Origin: Daucus carota subsp. sativus
Lineage: Eukaryota > Streptophyta > Magnoliopsida > Apiales > Apiaceae
Direction: 5' to 3'
Assembly (NCBI RefSeq): GCF_001625215.2
Contig: NC_030385.2
Span: 36,419,598 to 36,483,597, forward strand
DNA: 64,000 nucleotides
Position numbers and translations under genes: made by a program. Shown here in pieces: positions 37,711-49,999 of the stretch (the stretch's first letter is position 1; every line of letters begins with the position of its first letter). The notes under the pieces were generated by a model. It was given only the letters and a program-made list of their open reading frames with translations. It made no database searches and was not told the origin of the DNA.

Positions 37711-40700
37711 ATGGCGCAGAGTAACTGGGAAGCTGATAAGATGTATGCTGTGTTCATGTTCCTTCCACTTTTACTCGGTTTATTTGGAATTTCATAGGAT
37801 TGTTTTGTTCTTTTAATCGGCTTATATAAAAAGATATTGGAGATATGTTTCTCTATATCTGTTTTTAATGTAAACTAGCTTTCATCTGTGCGAAAATTTG
37901 TTATCTCATTATTTACGTTTTCATATTTATATTTTTGTGATAGATGTGTTAAGAGAATAGCATGTGGTAATTATAATAGGTTATATCCTTAGAAATTTAA
38001 TATAAATGTTTAATTTTAATCTAAATTCTGTGCTATGATGAAGAACCGAAAACTAAAAAGAGCCCGGGACCAAACAACCAAACTATAATCTTTCGGCGTT
38101 AATATGATAGAATAGATTTGCGTTTGGAAAGTGGAAGCTGTGGAGGTCGTGACTGTTAAAATTTAGTTTTCTTTGTTTGTCTTTGTTTAGGCTCGATGTT
38201 TACATTCATGACTATTTACTGAAAAGAAAACTCCATGCATCCGCAAAAGCTTTTATGACTGAAGGGAAGGTTGCGACTGATCCAGTAGGTAATATTTTCA
38301 CTGATCACATTAATGTTTTGCGCCCTTCTAAATACTTCCTTTATTTTGTCTTATTTCAAATCTTTCTTCTACGTTATTTTGAATCAGCAGCTATCGATGC
38401 ACCTGGAGGTTTTCTTTTTGAATGGTGGTCTGTCTTCTGGGACATTTTTATTGCAAGGACCAATGAGAAACATTCCGAGGCTGCTGCTTCTTACATAGAG
38501 GTGCATATGAAATTTCAGATAGTTGCCGATGCTTCTCTTTTTGCGGTTTAATCATTTCATTTAATTTTTCGGAGGGAATTATATGGGAGAGCGGAGGTGA
38601 ATTCATGTGATTCTATCACTATGTTAGCTTTTAATTGGATGAATGGATGAATTACAGACACAACAAAGCAAGGCAAGAGAGCACCAACAACAGCAGCTGC
38701 AAATGCAACAGTTGCAACTCATGCAGCAACGAAATGCACAATTACGTAGGGATCCTAATCATCCTCCCCTTGGTGGCCCAACAAATGCAGTGAACCCTGA
38801 AGGAATGATGGGTCAACCATCAGCCAGTGTTCTGGCTATGAGATTGTACGAAGAACGGATGAAGCATCCTCATTCAGTAGATTCGGAAACGTCGCCGGCT
38901 TTAATGGATGCCAATAGGATGGCCCTTCTTAGATCTGCAACTAATCACCAAGGGTATAGTCAGTAGAACTGTATATTGAGAAACAAAGTTAAAGTTAATT
39001 TTGTTTTTCATTGGCCTTCTTGTTGTTGATTCAGCCAGTTGGTGCAAGGGAATTCTGGGAGCATGCCTGGATCTTTGCAGCAAATGCGTCCTCAAGTGAC
39101 GAATGTGAGTAATTGGCCTATATTCTTTATATAGTTGTAACTTGTAAGATTCTTATATGCTTGCAGCCAATTCACATTTATCTTATATAGTATGTTTATT
39201 ATTTTTGATGTTCATTGTGTTTGTGGCTGATTGAACTTTTAGGACATAAAGATTGAACCTAACTTGGGCAATCAGAAATCTTTGCCTTCTCACCCGTCAT
39301 CAATATATGGACAAGCAATTTTGCAGTCAAAATCTGGCATGGGCACTGCAGGTAACATAAGTTACTATCAGAGTGTTTATATGCATAAATCTTCGTGTGT
39401 AAAAGTACTGATTTTTTTGGGCAGCAACATATTCTCCCCAGTTTATTCTTGATTCATAAAATTCAAAAAAGTTACTCAATCACTCGTTCATTGGTAGTTG
39501 CGCAGTTGCCATGTTCGGCGCAAATCCACGAGGCTCAATAAATGCGCATTTTTTTTGTGTGCCAAAAATAGCAAGCGCAAATATTTGAATACACATACTC
39601 ACACTTATGGAGACAAATTTGTTACTGGTTCAAACGTTAGTGTGCCAAAAATAGAAAGCAAAAATACTTACATACGCATTGTTGCACTTATGGAGACAAA
39701 TTTGTTACTGGTTTGAACATAAGGTCTCGTGTGTAAAAGAACTGAAATTTTTTGGGCAGCAACATATACCCCATTTTGTTGTTGATTCACAAAATTCAAA
39801 GAAGCTCCTCAATCACTCCGTCATTGTTATCTGCACAGTTGTCAATATCAGGCGCAAATCCGCGAGTATCATGAAATGCGCGTTTTTTTAGTGTGCCAAA
39901 TACAGAAGGCGAAAATATTTTAATACACTTACGGAAACAACTTTGTCACTTGTTTAATTTAGTTACCTATTAAATACAAACCCATAATAACAGAATATGA
40001 AATCGACAGATGTTATTTAATTCACTGGACTGCATTTTTTTCCAGGATTTAATCAAGGGGTTACGGGTCTTCCACTAAAAGGTTGGCCTCTAACGGTAGG
40101 TTACATACATATTTTTGTACTGCGATGTGTTCCTTCACAATATATATGGAGGTGTATTAATGTGTTGACCTTTGAATGCATGCAGGGAATTGATCAATTA
40201 AGGCCAAATTTAGGTCTACAACAATTACAACATCCAAATTTGCAGAACCAGAATCAATTTCTCCTGGCTTCACAAAACCAGCAAGCTTTAGCCCAAGCCC
40301 ACGGCCAAGGCAGTCTTGGAAGCTCACCTAACTATGGGTTTGGGGGGCTACCACGAGGTGGTGTGAATGCAAAAGATGGCCAACACTCAAGAAATGACGG
40401 AAATCTCTGTTCCCCAGTTCAGTCGAGTTCACCAAAGGTTTAATAATTCAAGATTAACATAGCTCAGTTAATTTGGATTTAACATTAACTGGTAGATAGT
40501 TATATGCGTGCATAGGATGCTACTCTGTTCTCTTTTTCGTGAAGTTGAATTAAATTGATAACTCCAAAGTATTCATCTTAACCGTTCATTGTTTTTCTTG
40601 TCTATACTACTGCCTTTTGGATGCTGCTTAACTGGTAAATAGTTATGTGTGTGCATAGGATGCTACTCTGTTCTCTTTTTTCGTAAGAGTGAATTAAATT

Positions 40701-43643
40701 GATTACTCCAAAGTATTCATGTTAACTGTTTACTGTTTTTCTTGTGTATACTGCCTTTTGGATGCTGCTTAGAGCCATTGACATAGTCTGTTAATTACTA
40801 ACCTGAATGAGCTGCTTGTATTAGCTCTTGTAACTCTCAAATTTGGTTCAAGAACATGCCAAATTTAAGTAGTACAAGCCTGACTTGGATAGTATCTACA
40901 GTACTTCAGTGATATCTGACTTGGTTTTTATCTCAGCTGAAGATGCCCCAAATGCAACAATCATCCTCTCAACAACAGGATCAGTTACCACAACAAGTGC
41001 AACAGGTTTGTTTGTAGTAGGTATCTTTGGTAGAAACTTGCCTAAAAGAGTTATAAACTGTTAATACTATGCTAGAAAAAGTTTCCTTTTCCTCTACCAA
41101 CACAAGTTGCAAGTTGCAGCGGTGGCACAGTTTCCCTTTTATATTGCACTTTACAATCCAAATGTGGTGTTTTTTGTGGTCTCCTCTGTTTTAGGCTTCC
41201 ATGTTTTAGTTAATGTTTTTTTCTTGTTATCAACATACAGAATAATAACAGAAAGAGAAAACAACACTCGTCTTCTGGACCAGCCAATAGTACTGGTACT
41301 GGAAATACGGTAGGTCCTTCACCAAACTCCCCACCATCAACAACTCATACTGCTGGTGATGGGATAACTACTGCCAGTAGCCTGCAACATGTAAACAGTG
41401 GACATAAAGGGTTAATGATGTATGGTTCAGAAGCAGCAGGCCTTGCATCATCTGCAAATCAGTTGGTAGGCCTTTTTGTATTCTTCATATGCATATACAC
41501 TTCAACCGCTTGTTATTATGTAACTTGGAATATGTTTCTTGTTAAGGCAGTGCTAGTGTTGGGTTAACACCGCCTACTTTCTGTAGTTTAAATAAGCGAG
41601 GAAATGTGCATTATGTTCTTAAAAATTTGTTTGCGCGTATATAGTGTCAAAATTGTGATGTTTAATATGGTGAAGTCCATGAGCAACATGAAGTGAAACA
41701 TTGCCTTGATGCCGAAAGAACGTTTCGTGTTGCAGGACGACATGGATCATTTTGGAGACGTTGAATCTTTTCTGTCTAATGATGGAGAAGATGGACGGAG
41801 TTTATATGGCACGTTAAAACAAAATCTTACTGAACATAAAACTGAGCCTGCTAAAGGTACTGATCTATCTTGTTGACTATGTTTTATACTTTTGCCCAAC
41901 ACTATTAATGCTATATGGTTTTCGTCTCCCATCTTCAGGATTCTCCTTTGGAGAAGTTGGTTGTATACGGACCAGAAACAAGGTCACATGCTGCCATTTT
42001 TCTTCAGACGGGAAGCTGTTGGCTAGTGCTGGGCATGACAAGAAGGTAACAAGCATTATTACAAGTAGTTTCAGAGCTTATTACAATTTATTTTACTGTC
42101 GCAAAGTAGACGTGAGGGGAATATATATGCATGTGAACACATGGTGCTTATCTGACAGGCTGTTCTTTGGAACATGGATACCTTGCGAACGGAGAGCACT
42201 CCTGATGAACACCAGTACTTGATTACAGATGTCCGTTTCAGGCCGAATTCAACTCAGCTGGCGACGGCTTCATATGACAAGTCTGTGCGATTGTGGGATG
42301 CAGCTAATGTAATTTTCTAATCTCAATTGTGTTGTGTATACTTATTATTTATTATTCTGTATACTATTAAGTCTTTAAACCAACACACATGTATTTAAAT
42401 ATTTCACAATCTTTCAGCCAAGCTACTGCTTGCATGCTTATACCGGGCACAATTCTCATGTTATATCCCTCGACTTCCATCCCAAGAAGAACGATGTATT
42501 CTGCTTTTGCGATAGTAACTATGAAATTCGTTACTGGAACATAAGTCCTTTTTCATGCACTCGAGTTTCAAAGGTTAGTTTGTAAACTTAAGTCTTTCTT
42601 CTTCTTGACCACTGTATATTTCTTAAGTAGTAACTTGTTATATTCTGTCTCTATATATTGCTCTTATGCAGCAAGGAGGCAATTCACAAGTACGATTTCA
42701 ACCAGCAAGTGGTCGCCTGCTAGCCGCAGCATCAGATAAAGTCGTGTCCATCTTTGATGTTGAAACTGACATGCAAACACATTCTTTCCAGGTTCGGAAT
42801 TTAATAGTCTTAATGAATCGTGTATAAATTGTTGGCCGCACAGACGTGCATCACTTAATCTGTTACAGGATTGACTTGTCCTTTGACCTATGTTATCAGG
42901 GACACAACAGGGTGGTTAACTATCTATGCTGGGATCTAAATGGTGATTATTTGGCCTCCGTTAGTGAGGAATCTGTAAAAGTTTGGTCGTTGGCCTCTGG
43001 GGAATGCATTCATGAACTCAACTCGAACGGAAACCAGTTCCATTCGTGTGTTTTCCATCCAAGCTATTCAGCTCTCTTGGTTATTGGTGGAATGAGGGTA
43101 ATAATTCTGTTTCCTACAACTTTGTCTACACCTGCACCAAGATATATATTTTATTTAGCATTACGGATTAGTCTATCAGTAAAAGTGGTTACTGAAAAAA
43201 GGATAAAGAGGTCACCGAAATATTTTTGTCTATGTTTTTGTGATCTAAGCAACTAAGCTAAGAACGTAGCGTATAATTATAGTTTCTAAGGTCCAATCTT
43301 TTATTTCTTTCTTCTAATGGTAGGTAATGACATCTTAATGTAGTTATCGGTACTCCAATACAATTAATCGTATTCTAGATTTCTAGTGTGTTCTATGGCG
43401 GACCTTTTCTCAGCATTGTGTTGTGCTGTTTTATTATCCTTTGTACATGAATAATAGTTTCAGTTGCGCAACATTTATGTTTTTGAACACCATATGCAGT
43501 CTTTGGAGTTGTGGAATATGGCAGAGAACAAAAGCATGACAGTACCAGCACATGAAAATATAATTGCTGCTCTGGCACAGTCCCCTCTGACTGGAATGGT
43601 TGCCTCCGCAAGTCATGACAGTTCTGTCAAGTTATGGAAATAG
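37711..43643 (+). CDS. LUH: LEUNIG_HOMOLOG transcriptional co-repressor
   Basis: Seventeen coding exons: 37711-37742, 38191-38288, 38391-38500, 38658-38953, 39035-39104, 39243-39351, 40046-40095, 40186-40437, 40937-41005, 41241-41465, 41736-41856, 41939-42045, 42159-42308, 42418-42573, 42672-42791, 42900-43097, 43500-43643; 768 residues. The N-terminus [20 protein letters not shown] opens the LUFS/LisH domain (to about residue 85, including [15 protein letters not shown]), followed by a Gln-rich middle and a C-terminal WD40 propeller (from about residue 480, ending [13 protein letters not shown]). LUH works with SEUSS-type adaptors as a Groucho/TLE-like nuclear co-repressor in flower, embryo and seed-coat mucilage development. 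The start [10 protein letters not shown] favours LUH over LUG. Introns 6 and 8 contain local duplications. A degenerate copy of exons 13-16 lies at 54 kb. Confidence 0.95.
39394..39955. repeat. Direct duplication in LUH intron 6
   Basis: The segment from 39394 (CGTGTGTAAAAG, TTTTTTGGGCAGCAACATAT) is repeated from 39728 with divergence. The tail of the first copy, ATGGAGACAAATTTGTTACT, is itself repeated once (near 39607 and 39690). Confidence 0.85.
40487..40770. repeat. Tandem duplication of about 142 bp in LUH intron 8
   Basis: Copy one 40487-40629 and copy two 40630-40770 both run from AACTGGTA to CCTTTTGGATGCTGCTT with about 90 percent identity by eye. Confidence 0.92.
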
Positions 43644-44562
43644 TGATTCTGATTAACTGATACTATTTGGAGATGCAGCCCAGCGCTGACCCATAAATTC
43701 TGAGCAATACTGGCATTCGTGGAACCACCAGAGCAGTCTCTCTCAGTCTCAAGTAAATGTAGTATATGTCTTTAGTATCTCTCTTATTCGTCTGGAATGT
43801 TTTTGTTCAGTTGTAGTTTTGTTATATATCTTCCACCTACACTTTCGTTTAGGCTTGAAGCAGCAGATTGGAAGTACACATAGTGAGCTCTTAAAGATTT
43901 AAAAGCCTTATAATCTTTCTTTACTATAGATTTATGCACCTATAATGATAGGAAAATATTAGTGTTATATGTTGGATATTAGTTACTATGTTTTGTTCGT
44001 TCATGTCTTCAGTTTGTTGTTACTTGTAACTAAGCACTTGAATTTTTTGTTGGTGTTTTTGTATCAAGTGCATAATAGTGGAATGTAGGGTTATATGCAG
44101 AGCATTTGAATTTAAAAACTGCCATTTTGACTCTGGAACTTTATTATGTAGTTATCATACATCACTGAGTACATATAATCAATCAAGTATTACCAATCTT
44201 GATGCAATCAGATTTAGGACATTATAATTATGCCACTAGATTATTGTCTATGGCAATAGTTTATTACTCTACTTGAGAACTTATAGCACACGACACACCA
44301 TACTAGTATTCCTTTGTAATCAAGCACAATAAATTTACTTGTTCTTGTACAACTCAACCACACCATATAAATCTGCCCTGGTTATATATTTGGAGCTCGC
44401 AAATCCAGCCTCTTTTCCCAGGATTTGAAATTCTTTGGCAGTCCTCTCTCTTCCCCCATGGGTAAAAGTCATCAGTTGCACATCCAGCTCAAATGCATAC
44501 AAGCTTGAGTAGAGCTGAGCTGGAGTCGGCTCGATGAGAGCCCCAGTAAGTGAGAATTCGAG
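43644..44562. other. LUH 3' flank
   Basis: 3' UTR and downstream DNA of LUH; no element or gene recognised. This interval, with LUH exon 17, is missing from the duplicated copy at 55 kb. Confidence 0.5.
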
Positions 44563-44887
44563 CTATTGCTTTGCACTTACCTGAAGCGGTACAACAACTC
44601 CTCTAGGAACTGATTTAAACATATCTCCACCGATATGGTCAATACTGTACCTGATAACTTTATGTGACACTTTTATCACAATATTCTTCACATGAACAAC
44701 TAAACTACCATATAAGTTTATAATAATCCCGAGACTAAAGTGAATACCTGGCGATGAGGGTGCATTCTCAATAACATGAGGTAGATCAAAGTTAATTCCC
44801 TTGAGATGAGGAGGGTTCATAGAAACAATACAACTCAAAGTTGCACCATGTGCGCCACCTACATCCACTACCTCTTTAACTCCCTCA

Positions 44888-45994
44888 GAGCATCTCCAAT
44901 GGTGCTCTTAAGTCACTCTTCAAAATATAATATAATATTTGGCTCCCAGTGAGTTAAGACGTTGAAAAAGATTTCAACTCCAATGCTCCTCTTTATACTT
45001 GCTCCTTATTCATATTTTATTCATATAAAAGAGAGAGAAAAGTAAAAAGAGAGAATTGTTGGGAGTAAAGTTGGAGGGAAACCAATATTATATTCATGAA
45101 AAAGAAGTTAAGAGCTCTTACATGCTCTTTAAAAGAGAGGAGAGATGTTAAGCTCTTAACTTTTTAAAGAGCTTCTAGGAGCCCATTGGAGCTCTAATTC
45201 TTGCATTGCTCTTTAAATTTGAAGTTAAGAGCTCATTTAGAGAGCCCCTTGGAGATAGGCCTGTCAATGGAGCGAAAATCCGATCCGACCCGATCCGATC
45301 CGAGGTCATTTTAGCGGATATGGATTTGATAAAAAAAAATCCGATCCGAAATTCGATCCGATTAAAAAAATCCGTTAATAAATGGACCGGATATGGATTT
45401 AGGGTGATCCGATCCGTTAATAACCCGATCCGGTCAATAAATAAATAAATAAATATATATATATTAAATATTATATATTATATATTTATAATAATATATC
45501 TTATTCCCAAGATATATTTATATATATTCTTGGTATATATGAATGTATTACTGAAAGTCTGAAAAACTGATATTTTAGGTGTTTAAATACTGATCTCATC
45601 GATCACTAACTAAACAAAAAATAATGTAGTTATTAGCTTGCAAAGCAAAAAAAATATAAACACATGAAAGCACAGGAGATAGACATGAATATATAGTTGC
45701 AGTCAGAGTACTTTCCGCAGCAACAAATAAATTTTAACATTGTTATTTACTTGTTTTATTTGTATTTTAAGTAATGTTAAAGCCATTTAAAAAAATATAT
45801 AAGTAGTGAGTAAATGGATTGGATATCCGATCCGAAATCCGTGATCCTAATGGATATGGATATGGACCGGCTTAAAAAAAATCCGGTCCCGATCCGATCC
45901 GAATCCGAATCCGATAAAATAAATGGATATGGATATGGATTTAGGCCGATCCGATCCAAACCCGATCCATTGACAGGCCTACTTGGAGATGCTC
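44888..45994. mobile_element. MITE with GAGCATCTCCAA termini, carrying a nested hAT
   Basis: Begins GAGCATCTCCAATGG and ends TTGGAGATGCTC; about 373 bp once the nested element and its duplicated 8 bp are removed. The flanking TCA (44885-44887) and TGA (45995-45997) are an imperfect 3-bp duplication. The sister copy at 55770-55790 reads straight through (ACTCCCTCAAATCCTTTCTAC), an empty site. PIF/Harbinger-like termini. Sits inside the OMT remnant. Confidence 0.8.
45256..45981. mobile_element. hAT-type non-autonomous element, 726 bp
   Basis: Perfect 16-bp TIRs: TAGGCCTGTCAATGGA at 45256 and its complement ending 45981. Flanked by a perfect 8-bp duplication CTTGGAGA at 45248-45255 and 45982-45989, diagnostic of hAT. 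Subterminal blocks consist of repeated CCGATCCGAT and GGATATGGAT units. No transposase. Inserted near the right end of the surrounding MITE. Confidence 0.95.
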
Positions 45995-46720
45995 TGATCC
46001 TTTCTACTGTTCAAGTATTGTCATGAAGGTAGGAGCAGACTTTTCCATTGCAATGCTCATAAGTTCAGAGAGGTATTTATCCTTTTCTAATTAGTCAAAT
46101 AATAAAGTTCCCTCATGAATCATGATAAATGGCATCTCTTCCTCCAGAACTACAATTATTACTGATATTTTAAGTTACCGACGATACATATTGGTGAATT
46201 TTGTCGTAGAGTTAGCCGGCTGCTACTCATGTTTGTGCTTTTAGACATGTTTGTACCACTTGGCTGCTGCTATGTTTCGCTGTCATTAGCCAGCCGAAAT
46301 TTGTTGATAATGTACTGCTAATTTGAATCTAATTGACAGCAGCACCTATAATTTCAATATAGATCAGGTATTTCAGAAATTTTATCTTCCAGTTTTTCCT
46401 TTTACTGAATCTCGTTGCATAATACATTCTTTAGAAGTACCCGTTTCCATATTCAAATGATGGTTATCAGCTGCCTCATTTACCTTTGTGGGCATCAGAC
46501 TTAGATGTGAAAGGAATATAATTAGAGCCACTATAGGAATTCACAAATCTAGCAACTGACACTGCAACTTCATCGCCAAGTAAATTTGTTTTAAGAATTC
46601 ATAATACGTGAAAAAATGAAAGTCATAATTATCTTATAATTTATTCTAGTGTACATGAAATACCAGACGACTGTTACCTTGGTATAAACAAGGTATCTAA
46701 TTATCACTGCATAGTACTGG

Positions 46721-46901
46721 CACTAGTTAAAAAACAAGACGCTTATGACTATTATAAACCGACGCTTATGACTATTTTAAGCGTAGCCTAAATAACCGAC
46801 GCAACAGATATATATTTTTAGTGTTTCCTGCCTATACTACGGCACTTGACCGACGTTAAAAATATATTTTGACCGGCGTTATAGGTCCTTTTTTACTAGT
46901 G
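46721..46901. mobile_element. CACTA (En/Spm) miniature element
   Basis: 181 bp beginning CACTAGTTAAAAAA and ending TTTTTTACTAGTG, with a 3-bp TGG duplication at 46718-46720 and 46902-46904. The interior repeats CGACGCTTATGACTATT and CCGACG units, as in CACTA subterminal regions. Confidence 0.93.
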
Positions 46902-47324
46902 TGGTGCTTTAACATGGATAGTCCAGTTCCAAGTAAAGCTTATTTTGATTCTGATACGGAGGAAGTACTATTTATATTCTATTATTTTTGTGTAGATTAC
47001 CAATGTCTAACATGCATCATCTTATCCCAAGCACAACTCAGCGTTTAAGTCTTTAAGATATACATAATGTGAATCTACCAAGTAATCAGATACTACTCAT
47101 CAAAAATTTAGGTTTGCTATAACAACATCTTATACTTTTCAAACATTAGAAAATATATCATCTATACCGGTATGCATGAATAACTTCATCACTCCAACGA
47201 ACAGAAATATCAGGATAGAAACATTAAATTTGATATCCATGAACGAAGGAGCACATGCTGGTTAGGGTTTCTATTGGCGTACCTTGGGTCCAAGAACTCG
47301 GGGAGAAGCAGCTGAAGGCAGTTC

Positions 47325-47700
47325 CATCCCGATATGTACACTCTGAATTTCTATCAACTAAGCAATTCCATGCAGTCGTCACAGTGAGTGGAACAGGAGT
47401 ACTACTTTGCGAAAGTGAAACGACGACAAGATCTTGATCAGTATGTACATATGGCGATGGAACTGTTTTTAGCTGCGTGCAGGTACTTAGTTCCTGGACA
47501 TAAGGTATACTGAATAAAAACCCTAGCTAAAAGCTGCAGGTGCTCCTTCTATTCATGGCTATCAAATTATATGGTTCTAGCTTCTCCGTCTCTTGAAATG
47601 GATACATCTTGGCTACTTGCATGGGTAGCTATATATACGTACACCGGCCAGAAGTAGTTGTTAGTTGGAACTTTATGACATATATGGGCACATACGTAAT
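47325..47700 (+). repeat. Segment present inverted at 50000-50421
   Basis: Runs from TTCCATCCCGATATGTACAC to AGTTGGAACTTTATGACATA. The same sequence, divergent but collinear, occurs on the opposite strand at 50000-50421 and in direct orientation, partly deleted, at 56330-56580. Confidence 0.85.
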
Positions 47701-48429
47701 GAATTAGCTTGCTAGCTAGGGCTCAATAACAATATTTGTACAAATATTGTTAGAGGAATTTGGAATATAAGAATGGAGTATATTTATAGATGATGCACAT
47801 AATTTAGTTTGGGTTTTAGATTTTTAGTTTCAATAGCTCCGTAATATTGTAATTAATTATATAACAAAGTATAAATATATAACCGCTGGATCCCACCAAA
47901 ACTATATGATTACTATTCTTATATTTTCATTTAATTAATTTTGAAATATATATAACAAATTTATATATTCCAAGGTATTTTTGTTAAATTTATAGTTGAG
48001 TATTAAACTTATAACAATTTATAATTGAATATTAAGTTTATAATAATTTAATACTCAACTATCTACCTGTTTAGAAACTTACCGCTGAGTTATAAATATT
48101 TTTGTTCCTATCACGAACATTACCTTTATATTAGAATTTAACTATTTCATTAACTATCACGTTGTCTCTTAGAAAATGATTTTAGATATTCTTGTTAAGT
48201 TGAATAATTAATTATTAAAAATATCATCATAAATTATTTTATGACATAACCTAACTATTATATACTCGATAATGTCCACATATATTTAAATTATTGTGAA
48301 AATAGTACATAACAAAGAGAGTAAAAAGTAGTTTATAATTATATATTCAAAATAATAATTCAAAAATAACTTCTGCTCTCTAATAAAATAGTTGTGATCG
48401 TCCGTGAAATTTTTTGAACACAGGACCTA

Positions 48430-48850
48430 CAGCAACATCCTTAGCTTGTGTACTTGGAAATTCTAAGTTCGAATATAATTGGAATGAGTATAGTTGTAAA
48501 ACGCGAACTAAGAAGTTGGAAAAAACGAGACCTAGCTAATTTAAGAAGAGCTGCATGATGATTGCATGTTCAATACTGCAGGTAATAATTTAAGTAAATT
48601 CGTGCTGGTCAATGTTCCCAGGGACTTCTTATAACCACACAAGTACTCAAGTAAGTTAGCAGCAATTATCTTCATTCTTTTTACTCTGCAAGTGCTTCCC
48701 AAAATACTCCCGACATGTTTTTCAGTTTTCAACATTTTCCACCTACTTACAGAAAAGCAAAAAAAAGGAATCTGCATAAAAAAAATCAATAAAAGCCCGC
48801 AGCCGACTTTAAACTTAAATCTTCTCCACATATATATATTCATCCATCAC
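48430..48850 (+). repeat. MYB-upstream repeat, copy 1 (no MYB follows)
   Basis: Shares CCTTAGCTTGTGTA, GGAAATTCTAAG, CGCGAACTAAGAAGTT and ATGATTGCATGTTCAATACT with copies at 50580-51300 and 57580-58080. Unlike those, it is not followed by a MYB gene; unrelated sequence begins near 48860. Confidence 0.85.
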
Positions 48851-49079
48851 AACTTTTGGTTGTAATTTTTTTTCATAGGTTGTATATCCAACTGTATTAG
48901 CTTCTCGATCCCAAGAAGCTGTAATAATGCCTTTACCTTTAAAATTCATAAATCTGTCATACATATTTCACAGCAGTTATAATTAATCTAGAGAGAGATT
49001 AACTTGGTTCCTCTGTTAAAAATAAGAAGATGTTTTATCTTAATTCTTTTATTTTTTTTCCGCAGCCGGATGATGATAA

Positions 49080-49380
49080 CCATATAGTAATTTACAAAAT
49101 TAACAACTGACACCGCAACTAATTCATCGCTCTATAATTCATAATATTTGAAAAAAGTGAAAGTCATTATTATATATGTTATACAGTACTATTATTTTAG
49201 TATACATGAATACCAAGAGTATTATCTCAGTATGTACGAGATATCATATACTCCCTCCGTCTGGGGGCGGAATTTGACACTTATCTTAAAGCTCTGTTAA
49301 TTATAATTTATATTTTTAGTTTGTTCTTTTAAATAAAAATTTATTTTTTAATTTATACGGGTGGTGCTTAACATGCATAA
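49080..49380 (+). repeat. Left part of the sub-duplicated unit
   Basis: Matches 46540-46710 and 46900-46960 (CAACTGACACTGCAACT..., TGAAAGTCATAATTAT, CATGGATAGTCCAGTTCCAA) with divergence. Where the older copy carries the CACTA element this copy has a sequence starting with the Stowaway terminus CTCCCTCCGTC at 49253, with no matching right end found. Confidence 0.6.
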
Positions 49381-49999
49381 TCCAATTCCAAGTACAACTT
49401 ATTTTGATTTTGATACCGACTATTTACTCTTTGGCTCTCACATCTCTTAACACTTTCACCAACTATTTGATATGTATTTTAAAGTACATATAAAATATAA
49501 GTTTACAACTTAACTTTTTCCAAAAAAATTCTTATTCTGTATAAAAATTTAAACATTAAATTTTTATTTAAAGAAAATATTAAAAATAATTTATCAAATT
49601 ATATTTTATGAGAATCTTAAATCATCTAATCATCCCAAGTATATCTCAGCGTATTACTGTACATGAGGTGTTAACATCTATCAAGTATTCACATCATCAA
49701 AAATTGAGGTATACTTTAAGAACAGCTTAAACATTCAACAATATCATCTAATTGCTTTGATATACATGTATGAAGGAGGACATGCTGTTTAGGGGTTGTA
49801 TTGGCGTATCCAAGAACTCGGGGAGGAGCCCTTCAGCTGCTCCTCCCCTTATTCCATTTCTACATTGATGTTTCCAGCCAAACTTTTTCAAAAAGTTTAA
49901 ATACATTCATATTTTGTCACTATAAACTCATACTTTCTTATTTCTCATTAAAACTTCTACATAATTTTTCATATCATTCTCCCCTCATTCCATCCAAGT

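Larger units (their letters stand above)
44563..46160 (-). pseudogene. Caffeic-acid-type O-methyltransferase remnant, split by transposons
   Basis: Reading the minus strand from about 46160 down to 44563, family blocks appear in the right order: a fragment ending LMSIAMEKSAPTFMTILEQ, then [10 protein letters not shown] (the SAM-binding motif), then [17 protein letters not shown], a small intron-like gap, and [15 protein letters not shown]. These match plant SAM-dependent O-methyltransferases of the COMT family. In-frame stops occur in the upstream block, and a MITE plus nested hAT (44888-45994) interrupts the gene just before the SAM motif. The N-terminal dimerisation domain and the C-terminal catalytic His region are not found, so this is a dead fragment. 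A second decayed copy lies at 55600-55950. Confidence 0.8.

Noticed and set aside
45206-46026. Open frames rich in Asp-Arg-Ile-Gly
   Set aside because: Translations of the CCGATCCGAT subterminal repeats of the hAT element at 45256.
46940-49270. Stowaway termini at 46955 and 49253
   Set aside because: Only single ends resembling CTCCCTCCG; no matching inverted partner with TA duplication was found, so no complete element is called.
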